Of a DNA stretch of 64,000 bases, positions 8,640-17,645 are shown one piece after another. This stretch comes from an uncultured Oscillospiraceae bacterium (GTDB taxonomy: Bacteria > Bacillota > Clostridia > Oscillospirales > Acutalibacteraceae), in NCBI GenBank assembly GCA_902490735.1, contig CABUFC010000001.1, positions 336,542 through 400,541 on the forward strand, read 5' to 3'. Position 1 is the first letter of the stretch; each line of letters begins with the position of its first letter. Position numbers and translations under genes: made by a program. The notes beneath the pieces are model-generated. The model saw only the letters and a list, made by a program, of their open reading frames with translations. It ran no database searches and was not told where the DNA came from.

Positions 8640-9611
8640 ATGTATTTAATAAACAACGAACATTTGCAGCCTTCTTTCAATTTAGCACTTGAAGAATACT
8701 TGCTTAAAACGCTAAAGCTTCCCTGCATAATGCTTTGGAGGAACAGTAAAGCAATTATTATCGGCTGCAACCAAAATGCCTTTGCGGAAATTGACCGTGA
8801 ATATGTTGAGCAAAATAATATACCCGTTATCCGCCGCCAAACAGGCGGTGGAGCGGTATATCACGATTTAGGCAATATTAATTACACTATCATTTCAAAT
8901 TCAGTAAACAATATCGGAAATTATGAGGTTTTTTCGGCCGATTTATGCGATTATTTGGAAAGCTTGGGAGTAAATGCTCGTCTTTCCGGAAGAAATGATA
9001 TTTTAATTGATAATAAAAAAATCTGTGGCAATGCACAAAGCGTTAATAAAAACATGATGATTCATCACGGATGCATTTTGTTCGACACTGATCTATCGGT
9101 TTTAGCGAAATCTCTTAAAGCTAATAATTTAAAAATTGAAAGCAAAGGCATAAAAAGTGTTCGCTCTAGGGTTGCAAATATAAAAGAATTTTTGCCGGAA
9201 TACACTGTTGAAGATTTCCTTAACAGATTTAAGGACTTTATAATTTCAAAATATTCGCCTGAAATTTACGAATTTACTAAACACGACATTGATTGTGTTA
9301 ATAACTTAGTTTTCGAAAAATACGGCAAATTTGAGTGGAATTACGGGCAATCTCCAAAATCAAATATTGTAAAAACTCTAAAATTCGATTTTGGTTTAAT
9401 GACAATTTATTTAGTTGTTGAAAAAGGTATTATTACAAGCATTAAGATTTGCGGAGACTTTTTTTCAAAAAGAGAAATTTTATATCTTGAAGAAAAAATA
9501 ATAAATGCAAAATACGATTTTAACACCATAAAAAGCATTTTATCAAATATAGATATTCAAGATTATATTATTGGCGCCTCATGCGAAGATTTGTTAAAAA
9601 TTCTATTTTAA
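8640..9611 (+). CDS. lplA: Lipoate-protein ligase A
   Basis: 323 residues. The N-terminal LplA/LipB fold has RRQTGGGAVYHD (lipoyl-AMP binding), NDILIDNKKICGNAQ and the lysine of KSVRSRVANI. A small C-terminal accessory domain follows (about 240-323), so it should both activate and transfer lipoate. The ATG directly follows the E1 stop codon, so translation is very likely coupled. Its natural target is K43 of the E2 in the same operon. Salvage of free lipoate fits a host-associated bacterium. Confidence 0.9.
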   Translation: MYLINNEHLQPSFNLALEEYLLKTLKLPCIMLWRNSKAIIIGCNQNAFAEIDREYVEQNNIPVIRRQTGGGAVYHDLGNINYTIISNSVNNIGNYEVFSADLCDYLESLGVNARLSGRNDILIDNKKICGNAQSVNKNMMIHHGCILFDTDLSVLAKSLKANNLKIESKGIKSVRSRVANIKEFLPEYTVEDFLNRFKDFIISKYSPEIYEFTKHDIDCVNNLVFEKYGKFEWNYGQSPKSNIVKTLKFDFGLMTIYLVVEKGIITSIKICGDFFSKREILYLEEKIINAKYDFNTIKSILSNIDIQDYIIGASCEDLLKILF

Positions 9612-9624
9612 AGGAGAAAATGCG

Positions 9625-10272
9625 ATGAAACTATTTATTGATACGGCTAATATCGAAGAAATTAAATCTGCAATTGACCTTGGAATTATAAGCGGTGTTA
9701 CAACAAACCCCACCATTATCTCGCGCGAAAATAAAAAATTCGAAGATGTAATAACCGAAATTGAAAAGCTATTAAAAGACGGACCTATTTTTGCAGAAGT
9801 AACTTCTACTGACGCAGAAGGAATGGTTAAAGACGGTAAAAAGCTTGCAGCATTCAGCAAAAGAATAGTTGTAAAAATTCCGATGTGCAAAGAAGGACTG
9901 ACAGCCTGCAAAAAGTTGTCCGATGAAAAAATACCGGTTTGCATGACCCTTGTATTTTCCGAAGCTCAAGGTCTGCTTGCAGCAAACGCCGGCGCCAGTT
10001 ATATTGCTCCCTTTGTTGGACGTGTTGACGACTGCGGCTGGGATGGAATTGGTTTAGTTGCCGGAATGCGCGAAGTTCTTGACAACTTTGACAGACCGGT
10101 TAATATTATCGCCGCATCCACAAGAAATCCCGTACACATTATTGAGCTTTCTAAAATAGGTTGTGATATTGCAACGGTACCATTTAAAGTATTACTTCAA
10201 ATGATCGATCATCCCCTATCAACATCGGGACTTAAAAAGTTTATGGAAGACTGGGAAAAGGTTCCTAAATAA
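9625..10272 (+). CDS. fsa: Fructose-6-phosphate aldolase / small transaldolase (FSA/TalC type)
   Basis: 215 residues, the short single-domain transaldolase type. Family motifs are MKLFIDTANIEEI at the start, GVTTNPTII near residue 24, the Schiff-base lysine K84 in IVVKIPM, and SYIAPFVGRVDD. FSA splits fructose-6-phosphate into dihydroxyacetone and glyceraldehyde-3-phosphate; close relatives act as transaldolases. Sequence does not separate these. It is the last gene of the operon, 13 bases after lplA, with a perfect terminator right after the stop. Its presence with a sorbose-phosphate-type reductase argues for sugar-phosphate metabolism as the operon's theme. Confidence 0.85.
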   Translation: MKLFIDTANIEEIKSAIDLGIISGVTTNPTIISRENKKFEDVITEIEKLLKDGPIFAEVTSTDAEGMVKDGKKLAAFSKRIVVKIPMCKEGLTACKKLSDEKIPVCMTLVFSEAQGLLAANAGASYIAPFVGRVDDCGWDGIGLVAGMREVLDNFDRPVNIIAASTRNPVHIIELSKIGCDIATVPFKVLLQMIDHPLSTSGLKKFMEDWEKVPK

Positions 10273-10302
10273 AAAAGGCTTGAAAATTTTCAAGCCTTTT
10301 TT
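10271..10302. terminator. Bidirectional terminator between fsa and spoIVA
   Basis: A perfect palindrome of 16+16 bases with core AGGCTTGAAAA/TTTTCAAGCCT, flanked by A-run and T-run, so it can end both convergent transcripts. Confidence 0.9.
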
Positions 10303-10304
10303 TA

Positions 10305-11774
10305 TTACAGGATAATGCAAATAAGTCCGCTGCAACCTTCATTAATAACCCTTTCGATTGTTTCTTGTATTCTAATTCTTGCATCCTGAGGCATTCTTGA
10401 AAGTTTTGTATGTAATCCCTCGTTTACAAGCTCGTGTAAGCTTTTGCCAAAGATATTCGAATCCCAAATTTTTAATGGATTTTCTTCAAATTCTTTAAGC
10501 AAATACATAACCAGGTCCTCTGATTGTTGCTCACTTCCAACAATTGGGCTTACTTCTGTAGTTATATCTGCCTTCATTAAATGAATTGACGGTGCGCTGG
10601 CCTTTAGCCTTACGCCATACCTTCCGCCCTGTTTCATAATTTCCGGCTCTTCTAATGTAAGCTCTTCAATTGACGGCATTACGATTCCGTAACCGGTGGC
10701 TTCCACTTCATCTAATGCGTCTTTTATTTGCATGTATTTGTTCTTAATTTGCGATAATTCCACAAGGCACGATAAAAGCCCGGCTTCGTCATTTACCTTC
10801 GTCCCTGCCGCATCACTTACAACATTATAATAAATATCTTTTTTTAGATCGACATTTACATTTGCAATGCCGTTTCCTAAGTTAATGTTCGCGCTTGCGG
10901 CATTTTCTACCTCGTCACACGTATTTAATTCATCTATTATTTTATTGATCTCATTTATTTTACTTACATTAGAAGCTGACTTTTTTACGGCTGAAATAAG
11001 CTTATTTCTAAGCGGATGTGAGCTTGGAAGCGCGCTGTACCACGAAGGCATTTTAACTGATACTTGTTTTACAGGAAATTCAAACAATATTTTTCCTATT
11101 ATTTCCTTTATATCGTTTTCAGTTAAGTTTGCGCAATCCGATGGAATTACTGCAACACCATATTCATCAGATAAATTACCGGCTAAATTTATTGTTGCTT
11201 CGCTATCGGGATGTGTGGAGTTTAAAAGCACAATAAACGGTTTATTGATACTTTTTAATTCTTCAATTACGGTTTTTTCGGCTTCAACATAATCTTTTCT
11301 TTCAATGTCGCCGATACTCCCATCTGTTGTAATAACAAGGCCAATAGTTGAATGCTCATTTATAACCTTACGTGTACCTATTTCTGCCGCCATATTAAAC
11401 GGAATAGGATCTTCATACCAAGGTGTTTTGACCATGCGCGGATTTCCATTTTCAATATATCCTAAAGATGATGGAACAATATATCCGACGCAATCAATAA
11501 GTCTAACCTTTAAAGACGCATTGCCGTCTAGTTCTATATTAACACCGTTTTCAGGAATAAACTTTGGCTCCGTAGTCATTATTGTTCTGCCGGAAGATGA
11601 CTGTGGAAGTTCATCTAAAGCTCTTTCCTTTGCAAAATCGCCGTTAATATTTGGTATTACAAGCGTATCCATAAATCTTTTAATAAAAGTTGATTTTCCT
11701 GTACGAACAGGACCGACTACGCCAACATATATATCGCCGCCGGTACGCTTTTCTATATCGTTATAAATACTCAT
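10305..11774 (-). CDS. spoIVA: Stage IV sporulation protein A (coat basement ATPase)
   Basis: 489 residues, normal for the family. The N-terminal Walker A motif GPVRTGKST is at residues 21-29, with LIDCVGYIVPSS and SIGDIERKDYVEAE downstream. SpoIVA hydrolyses ATP to polymerise into the basement layer of the spore coat on the outer forespore membrane in the mother cell. The C-terminus GLICIIL is hydrophobic, as expected for anchoring via SpoVM. AAGGAGAGG precedes ATG 11774. It lies 11 bases downstream of sipL in a two-gene operon. Confidence 0.95.
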   Translation of the reverse strand: MSIYNDIEKRTGGDIYVGVVGPVRTGKSTFIKRFMDTLVIPNINGDFAKERALDELPQSSSGRTIMTTEPKFIPENGVNIELDGNASLKVRLIDCVGYIVPSSLGYIENGNPRMVKTPWYEDPIPFNMAAEIGTRKVINEHSTIGLVITTDGSIGDIERKDYVEAEKTVIEELKSINKPFIVLLNSTHPDSEATINLAGNLSDEYGVAVIPSDCANLTENDIKEIIGKILFEFPVKQVSVKMPSWYSALPSSHPLRNKLISAVKKSASNVSKINEINKIIDELNTCDEVENAASANINLGNGIANVNVDLKKDIYYNVVSDAAGTKVNDEAGLLSCLVELSQIKNKYMQIKDALDEVEATGYGIVMPSIEELTLEEPEIMKQGGRYGVRLKASAPSIHLMKADITTEVSPIVGSEQQSEDLVMYLLKEFEENPLKIWDSNIFGKSLHELVNEGLHTKLSRMPQDARIRIQETIERVINEGCSGLICIIL

Positions 11775-11785
11775 AAAACCTCTCC

Positions 11786-13303
11786 TTAAACAGTTGGAAT
11801 AATCAGCATTGTCGATGTTTTAATTTCATCTTCAGTTAGGTTGTTTTCATTTTTTACATTAGATAAAGAAGCAGAAAATCTCTTTGAAATGTCCCAAAGG
11901 TTTTCACCAACGTCAGAAAAGTATACAACAATTGCATCATCCGATTTTGTTTTTTTATCAAGCAGCTCTAAATCTACTACAAATGAAATATTATTGTTTT
12001 CGTAAATGTTAGATAAAACGAATATTTCCACTTGTACATCGAGTTTTGAGCCACCCGATAATACAGTATAAGACGCATCAACAACGTATAAACTTGTTTC
12101 CGAGCTTAATGTAGCTACTTCTGAATTTATCTTTCGTTTATATTCAAAATCGAACTGCTTTTCAAAGAATTGAACTGTACCGGAATCGGTTTCGGCCAAG
12201 ACATTTACGTTTATATCTCCTGAAACGATCATTTCACCACTTTCAAACTTAACATCATAGTTATTTATTATGGGCCACATATCGATTACAGAGAGCAGTT
12301 GGTCGTTGTCAAAATTAAATTGCTTTTTAAGCATTAGTCTTTCTGATACTGTGTCAATTCTTTTTCTGGTATATAAATTATCAAGAACTACATTTGAATC
12401 ATTTGTAGTTGAATATGCATCAAGTATTATTGGTATCTCCGATTCGCAATAAGTCGACACAGACAAATTAATCATAGCGTTTACAGTAATTGTAGTAGTC
12501 ATTCCATCGGTATTTGTAATGGGTCTTAAATCGATTGAACAAATATCTGCTTTAGCGTCTGCGGAACATTCCTCGCCGTTAGAATCAATATCTAAAATTT
12601 GACTGTACTGAATACTATCTTTAAAACATACCGGTCGGTCTTCATTTGAACAGTATAAAACATTAATATTTAATGTACCTTTAACGACCGCTTTTTCTGA
12701 GATAATTTTACATTCATTAACCGTTGGCACAGCGTCATATCGTAAAATGTATTTTATTTCCGGCATTCCTTGAGATAAGTATAATTCTTCATCAATGTTT
12801 AATATTTTTTCATTGAGTGATATGTCTGTTGTAGCAGGTACTGTTTTTCGAAGCATTTCAAGATCTGTGTCGTCTACATCTAATAAAACAGTCTTTGTTT
12901 CAATATTTAGCCCCGATATTTCAATAATAACAGATCCTCTAATTTCTATTCTTCTAGGCGAAGTTTCACGCGCAGAACATTTGCCTTGCCTTAAATATAT
13001 TTGAATGCTTGACAAGCTTTCGTCGATATCAACAGTCTTTGAAAAATTATATTTTGTAAATGCAGAAGAAATTACGCCGTTTTCTCCCGAAAACATAACA
13101 GATATATCCGCATAGCCTTCGGCTGTTAATGCGTTTCCTATCGTGCTCTTCGTAAGAAGTCTCGGCGTTATACTGCAGCAAAGCACCTTAACAATATCCG
13201 GACAATATTCCGGTATTAGTATTTCAGTTTCTATAGGTTGTTCAATCGTTTTAATTATATGTCTTTTACCGCTTGTAACTGTATTTGTTTGTTTTTCACT
13301 CAT
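11786..13303 (-). CDS. sipL: SipL-like spore coat protein (DUF3794 repeats plus LysM)
   Basis: 505 residues. The N-terminal and central parts are DUF3794 (SPOCS) modules (EQPIETEILIPEYCPDIVKVL). The C-terminal 45 residues are a LysM domain (VYFSDVGENLWDISKRFSASL...LIIPTV). This architecture is that of SipL, the SpoIVA-interacting protein of Clostridium difficile that replaces Bacillus SpoVID. Direct linkage to spoIVA supports that role: SipL's LysM contacts SpoIVA to encase the forespore. Start ATG 13303 behind AAAGGAG. Confidence 0.85.
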   Translation of the reverse strand: MSEKQTNTVTSGKRHIIKTIEQPIETEILIPEYCPDIVKVLCCSITPRLLTKSTIGNALTAEGYADISVMFSGENGVISSAFTKYNFSKTVDIDESLSSIQIYLRQGKCSARETSPRRIEIRGSVIIEISGLNIETKTVLLDVDDTDLEMLRKTVPATTDISLNEKILNIDEELYLSQGMPEIKYILRYDAVPTVNECKIISEKAVVKGTLNINVLYCSNEDRPVCFKDSIQYSQILDIDSNGEECSADAKADICSIDLRPITNTDGMTTTITVNAMINLSVSTYCESEIPIILDAYSTTNDSNVVLDNLYTRKRIDTVSERLMLKKQFNFDNDQLLSVIDMWPIINNYDVKFESGEMIVSGDINVNVLAETDSGTVQFFEKQFDFEYKRKINSEVATLSSETSLYVVDASYTVLSGGSKLDVQVEIFVLSNIYENNNISFVVDLELLDKKTKSDDAIVVYFSDVGENLWDISKRFSASLSNVKNENNLTEDEIKTSTMLIIPTV

Positions 13304-13398
13304 AAAGAAAAGCTCCTTTATAATAAGAATTTCTAATCTACAACATGTCTAATAAATGTTATTCATAAAAAATGTTCATTATTACAAAAGATAAAAAA

Positions 13399-13424
13399 AG
13401 CTGAAACTAAATCAGTTTCAGCTT
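13399..13424 (-). terminator. Terminator downstream of the split glycoside hydrolase
   Basis: Stem AAGCTGAAACT/AGTTTCAGCTT with a short loop, followed on the minus strand by a run of T (13391-13398 read in complement). It separates the glycoside hydrolase from sipL. Confidence 0.8.
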
Positions 13425-13429
13425 AAAAT

Positions 13430-14572
13430 TTATTCTTTTTCAGTTGTATAAACCGCAACGCCAAAGGACGGTATTTTGTCGATTAAACATCCGTTTATAT
13501 CTACTTCTTTGTCAATGCCGGGCACCTTCATTTCCATATCCGGTACCACATATTTAGGATCGCATAAGTGTCTGTAGAATTTACCGCTAAATATTTCATT
13601 TAAGTTAATTTTAAACTCTACATCATCTTCGGATTCACTAACTACAATAATGTTTTTAATACCGTCAGGCGTTTCTGTAAGCGTGCAATAAACACCATCG
13701 CTTCCACCGCCGTCGTAAACCTTGGTACCACTTCCGCCGGCATATTTAATTACCAATGAAAACGGATAGAAGGACGGATACGGCGGAAGATATCTGGATA
13801 TTTTAGGCACAACACCGCAGCGGTGATCGCCGTTCACGAAATTATCGGCTCCGTTTCCAATGCTTCTTGGCCACTGCTGATCAAGCACTGTCCAAACTAG
13901 CGATGTTTGGCATCCCGCATTCATTAATGAAATGGCTCCCATTGCCATAAGAGTTCCATGCTTTGGATCGGTAAAGCGTGCATCATACTGAATATTATAT
14001 TCATCCCACCAAAATGGCTTTCCGCTTTTAATTAACGCCCTGTTCATTTCGGTCCACTCACGCCAATTGTTATAGGAGTCTCCCCTTTTAGTAGACGCAA
14101 CTAAAAACTTCCATCCTTCCAAGGTTTCAAAACTACTGTCTTTAATTATGTTCTTATCGGAACCTACTTCGGTCATGGTAAAATCGTCTACAGAAAGCGC
14201 CCCGTGTCCGTAATAGGAATCCTTTGCATCAAAGAACACACCAACAATGCTTTTTCCACCTTTGCCGGAATTAAATTTAAGCTTGTACTCGGTGTATTCA
14301 TCGGGGATTTTTGCAAGTTCCAAAAGCTTAGTGCTGTAACGATTAATTCTGTTTGTGGGCTCGCCGCCGGAATCAATAGTCGGGCGCTCATCACGATAAG
14401 TAAAACCACCGAAAATCGCATAACCGCTCGAATGAAGTTTGTCGTCAAATTTGTACTTTAAATATATGGAAATTTCGTAATCTGTATCAGGCTTTAAATC
14501 AACATATTGCAAGCATCTTCCGCCGGGAGTAGAAATATTAACGGCGCTGTTTCCGGTATGAACGTCATTTTT
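13430..14572 (-). pseudogene. Glycoside hydrolase, downstream part after an in-frame TAA
   Basis: This reading frame is continuous with 14573-15283 and is cut off only by one TAA at 14575-14573. The open part runs from 14572; an internal ATG lies at 14512 but has no convincing ribosome site. It begins with a beta-sandwich carbohydrate-binding-like module (NISTPGGRCLQYVDLKPD ...), then resumes the TIM-barrel with GKPFWWDEYN, whose Glu is the probable nucleophile. A small C-terminal beta domain follows. The module is thus inserted inside the catalytic barrel. With the stop in place neither half should form an active enzyme. It could also be suppressed or be a sequencing error. Substrate unknown. 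Confidence 0.6.
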
Positions 14573-15283
14573 TTAAACATTACCGGACCAAATATATGTG
14601 TGTGACGAATAAATATCAATAAAATCATCACAATTCTCTGCAACCCATTTTAGCATTTCCGGAGTATCGCGAAATGCTTCATTAGGACCTACAAACTTTA
14701 CAAGATGACGCCGATTGTCGGCAACAAGCTTCTCATGCGCCGCTTTTACGGCATCACGCCACATTTCAAAAGTTTTTACGTTATATGTTCCACCCTGAGG
14801 TTCAGTAAAAAATATAAGATATTTTATATTGGTAAATCCGCGCACTTCAATTAGTTCATGTACGGTTTCGCTAACCCAATAGGCATAGTTTTCACAGCTT
14901 TTTTGCCAGTCACCTTCAACGGTAAAGGGACTTACTCCATTCCACGAATTAGAAAGAATATCGCCAGGGCTGTTCCAGCCTGCCTGTAATGCTATGTCTA
15001 CATTTCTATCTTTAAGGCGTTTGCACCAGCGATAAAAAATTTGCATATCATTATTGTCCCAGTCGTAAACACCTTTATCGAAATCGTATGAATACCAGCG
15101 AAAATATGTTCTTGCAATGTGAAGCCGCATTGAAGCAATAAGATCTGCTTCTTTATCGCATTCTTCTTCGGTATACTTATGCCCAAATCTATCGGTAAAA
15201 CCGGCATAACCGTGATATACTGCATTATTGCCTAAAAAATTATCCTGAACCGGCTTTTCTAATTTAGGATTTAATTCTAACAT
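14573..15283 (-). pseudogene. Clan GH-A-like glycoside hydrolase, N-terminal half of split gene
   Basis: The start is probably ATG 15283, 8 bases after GGGAG, rather than TTG 15298. The protein of 236 residues holds the first half of a (beta/alpha)8 barrel: ARTYFRWYSYDFDKGVYDWD, then LIFFTEPQGGTY, where the Glu occupies the acid/base position at the end of strand 4. No signal peptide is seen. It ends in WSGNV at a TAA, while the same frame goes on with the missing half of the barrel (nucleophile at WWDEYN). Resembles GH39/GH5-type retaining enzymes; the exact family cannot be fixed by eye. Confidence 0.6.
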
Positions 15284-15300
15284 ATTAGCATCTCCCAACT

Positions 15301-15780
15301 TTAATTATCACACTGTGCTACTGACGAAGCTACGAATTCCCAAGCAGTATCGCCGCTGCTAAAACAAGGATCTTTAATAAGATTATTATCGCCGTTGCAC
15401 TCTTCAAGTTTAAAGTCGGTTGCAAATAACGTTCCTTTTACACCGCGCGGATCGTAAAAAACACCAACAATAGCATTTTTATTATTTTCACTATTAAAAG
15501 TTACACTAAATGTTTTAAATTCTTCCTCTATTTCAGACAACTGAATCATATTTGTGCTTGAAATATTTAACCGGTTAGTGGGTTCACGGCCTGAATTAAT
15601 GGTTTGTTCCGAAGAATCAAACGCGCCAAGTAAGGCTATGCCACTAATTGAAACAGAGTTGTTTGAGATGAGTTTTAAACTTGCAGATAGCTTGTACTCT
15701 GTAAAAGGCTTTAAATCAACATACTGAAAGCATCTACCGCCTGCGGTAGAAATATTGCATGCATTTTTTGAAATACACAT
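15301..15780 (-). CDS. Carbohydrate-binding-module-like protein
   Basis: 159 residues starting at ATG 15780 after GGAGG. It is a single beta-sandwich module (NISTAGGRCFQYVDLKPFTEY..., SGREPTNRLN, KNAIVGVFYD), clearly paralogous to the module inside the downstream glycoside hydrolase (NISTPGGRCLQYVDLKPD..., GGEPTNRIN, KSIVGVFFD). No signal peptide or catalytic part. Its stop lies 17 bases before the ATG of the hydrolase, in another frame. It may be a true small partner protein, or the detached N-terminal module of a once single ~770-residue enzyme. Confidence 0.6.
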   Translation of the reverse strand: MCISKNACNISTAGGRCFQYVDLKPFTEYKLSASLKLISNNSVSISGIALLGAFDSSEQTINSGREPTNRLNISSTNMIQLSEIEEEFKTFSVTFNSENNKNAIVGVFYDPRGVKGTLFATDFKLEECNGDNNLIKDPCFSSGDTAWEFVASSVAQCDN

Positions 15781-15866
15781 ATCGAACCTCCAACAATTTG
15801 TTTAATTATAGCATATTTTCATTATAATGATAGGTTAAAAAACACATGAATTCTGTATTTATTTTT

Positions 15867-15905
15867 AAACCGAAGCACCCCTAAAATATCAGGACGCTTC
15901 GGTTT
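15867..15905. terminator. Inverted repeat in intergenic gap, terminator-like
   Basis: AAACCGAAGC (15867-15876) pairs with GCTTCGGTTT (15896-15905) across a 19-base loop. A second small hairpin, AGGGAG-TTTTTT-CTCCCT, sits at 15915-15932 just after the VanZ gene. Together they should end the envelope operon transcript. Confidence 0.55.
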
Positions 15906-15945
15906 ATATATAATAGGGAGTTTTTTCTCCCTTTAATTTATTATA

Positions 15946-16440
15946 TTATTCTTTTGTTTTTTGGTGCACTATATACTTTATAAATATAAATAACAAAATA
16001 AAGTTGAAAGTGCCTAAAATTGAGCCGGCAAAATCAATAAAAACATCAACTAAAAGCCCGCTTCTGCCAGGAATAAACAATTGATGAATTTCATCGCAAA
16101 AAGCATAGATAAGCGAAATACCTGCTGAAAACAATCCGCAAACATATATTTTCAGTTTATCCGACAAAACAAAAAACCCGCAAAGAGAAAAGCCTAGTAG
16201 TGCGTAAATAGAAAAATGTGCCATTTTTCTAAACAGCAACTGATATGAAGATATTACAAAGTCTCTTAATTCAGAAGGCGCATTTTTAAAACCGTCAATA
16301 AAAAATTCAAGCAAGGTATTAATAAATCCTCCGGAAACGGCATCACTTTCATTTCCGCTTTGTCCGGAAAACAAAAAAATACATACCATTATGGACACGC
16401 TAATTATTAAAAATAGATATTTTATAATCTTTTTAATCAT
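15946..16440 (-). CDS. VanZ family membrane protein
   Basis: 164 residues with about four membrane helices. The VanZ signature is visible: FSGQSGNESD near the first helix, FRKMAHFSIYALLGF, and DEIHQLFIPGRSGLLVDVFIDFAGS. VanZ-like proteins occur in envelope and teicoplanin-resistance contexts; their biochemical function is unsettled. It is the last gene of the ftsEX/murein hydrolase operon, 12 bases after the S41 protease gene. Confidence 0.85.
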   Translation of the reverse strand: MIKKIIKYLFLIISVSIMVCIFLFSGQSGNESDAVSGGFINTLLEFFIDGFKNAPSELRDFVISSYQLLFRKMAHFSIYALLGFSLCGFFVLSDKLKIYVCGLFSAGISLIYAFCDEIHQLFIPGRSGLLVDVFIDFAGSILGTFNFILLFIFIKYIVHQKTKE

Positions 16441-16452
16441 AATAAAATTACC

Positions 16453-17610
16453 TTAATTAAAGAGATTTTTAGCAGCAATAAATGACGCGTCATCATTAAT
16501 TGGTGAAAGATAATATGAAGCGGTTTTTGAGGGCTGTTCGTCTTCTAAATCAGGCAAAATTCCAGTCTTGTGCCAATTATTCTTATTAGGACTATAAAAT
16601 TTACCGACCGTTAGTTTAATTGAACTTCCGTCTTTTAAGCTAAAGGTGGTTTGCATAACGCCTTTGCCGAAAGTCTTTTTACCTACAAGCTTTGCCGCAC
16701 GTTTTTCCCTTAAAGCGGCGGCAAACAACTCGCTCGCAGAAGCTGAATTTTCATTTATAAGCACAACCGACGGAATATTTACATAAGAACTATCCGAAGT
16801 ATAGAGCACTTTTTCGTTTCCATTTTTAAATTTTACCGAAATAATATCACAGGAGGGCAGAAGCCTATCAAGAATTTTACAAACAGCCTGTACAATGCCG
16901 CCCCTATTATCCCTAACATCAAAAATAAAACCTTTTACATTTTCATATGTCAATCTATCAATAGCTTGGTTAAACTGTTCAACAGTTGAATTTTCAAAAT
17001 GAGTAATTCTTATATATCCTAAATTATCAATTTTTTCATAAATTACGGACTGACTAACAAACTCGCCAAAAATCACATCGACATTTATAGTTTTATTGTC
17101 TCTAAATATGCATAACTTTAACGTATCTCCATCTTTTTTTCCGGTTATGTAAACATATAATTCCTTATAACCGACCTCTTTGCATACTTTATTATCGCAA
17201 GAAAGTATAATATCACCTTTTAAAATACCGGCTTTACTCGCGGGACTGTTTTCATGAACGAATACTACCTGCATTTCGTTTTTTTCAGTTTCAACTATAT
17301 TAATACCGATACCGTCACCATTTCCATTATATGTATTATTAAACTCCTCGGTTTCTTCTGCTGAAAGGTATTCGGAATAATCATCGTTCAGTGAATTAAT
17401 ATATGCCGAAAAAACAGCAGAATCGATATTTTTATCATCAATTTTCCCGTCAAAATTGTCATTTACTATTTTTTCAATTTCTACAAACTTTTTGGTGAGT
17501 TCATTTTTATCGGAGAAAATCAACCAACCGGTAAAAATACCGATAATTAAAAAAGCTGCGGAAAATATAGCAATAATTCTAATTAAAAAAGACTTTTCCA
17601 ACATATTCAC
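16453..17610 (-). CDS. S41 family C-terminal processing peptidase (CtpA-like)
   Basis: 385 residues. One N-terminal signal-anchor helix (about 10-30), a PDZ domain (GIGINIVETEKNEMQVVFVHENSPASKAGI) and the S41 catalytic domain follow. The catalytic Ser is in NENSASASELFAAAL and the Lys in VGKKTFGKGVMQT. It acts outside the membrane and degrades or trims exported proteins. In other bacteria Ctp proteases cut murein hydrolases or their regulators, which suits its place directly behind two M23 hydrolase genes. A small GGCGACAAATGCCGCC hairpin at about 17621-17642 lies in the gap after the upstream gene. Confidence 0.9.
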   Translation of the reverse strand: MNMLEKSFLIRIIAIFSAAFLIIGIFTGWLIFSDKNELTKKFVEIEKIVNDNFDGKIDDKNIDSAVFSAYINSLNDDYSEYLSAEETEEFNNTYNGNGDGIGINIVETEKNEMQVVFVHENSPASKAGILKGDIILSCDNKVCKEVGYKELYVYITGKKDGDTLKLCIFRDNKTINVDVIFGEFVSQSVIYEKIDNLGYIRITHFENSTVEQFNQAIDRLTYENVKGFIFDVRDNRGGIVQAVCKILDRLLPSCDIISVKFKNGNEKVLYTSDSSYVNIPSVVLINENSASASELFAAALREKRAAKLVGKKTFGKGVMQTTFSLKDGSSIKLTVGKFYSPNKNNWHKTGILPDLEDEQPSKTASYYLSPINDDASFIAAKNLFN

Positions 17611-17645
17611 CTCAAAAAATTAAGGCGACAAATGCCGCCTTAAAC

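Noticed and set aside
14573..14575. Selenocysteine or pyrrolysine recoding in the split glycoside hydrolase
   Set aside because: The stop is TAA, which is not used for either residue, and TAA is the regular stop of most genes in the window.
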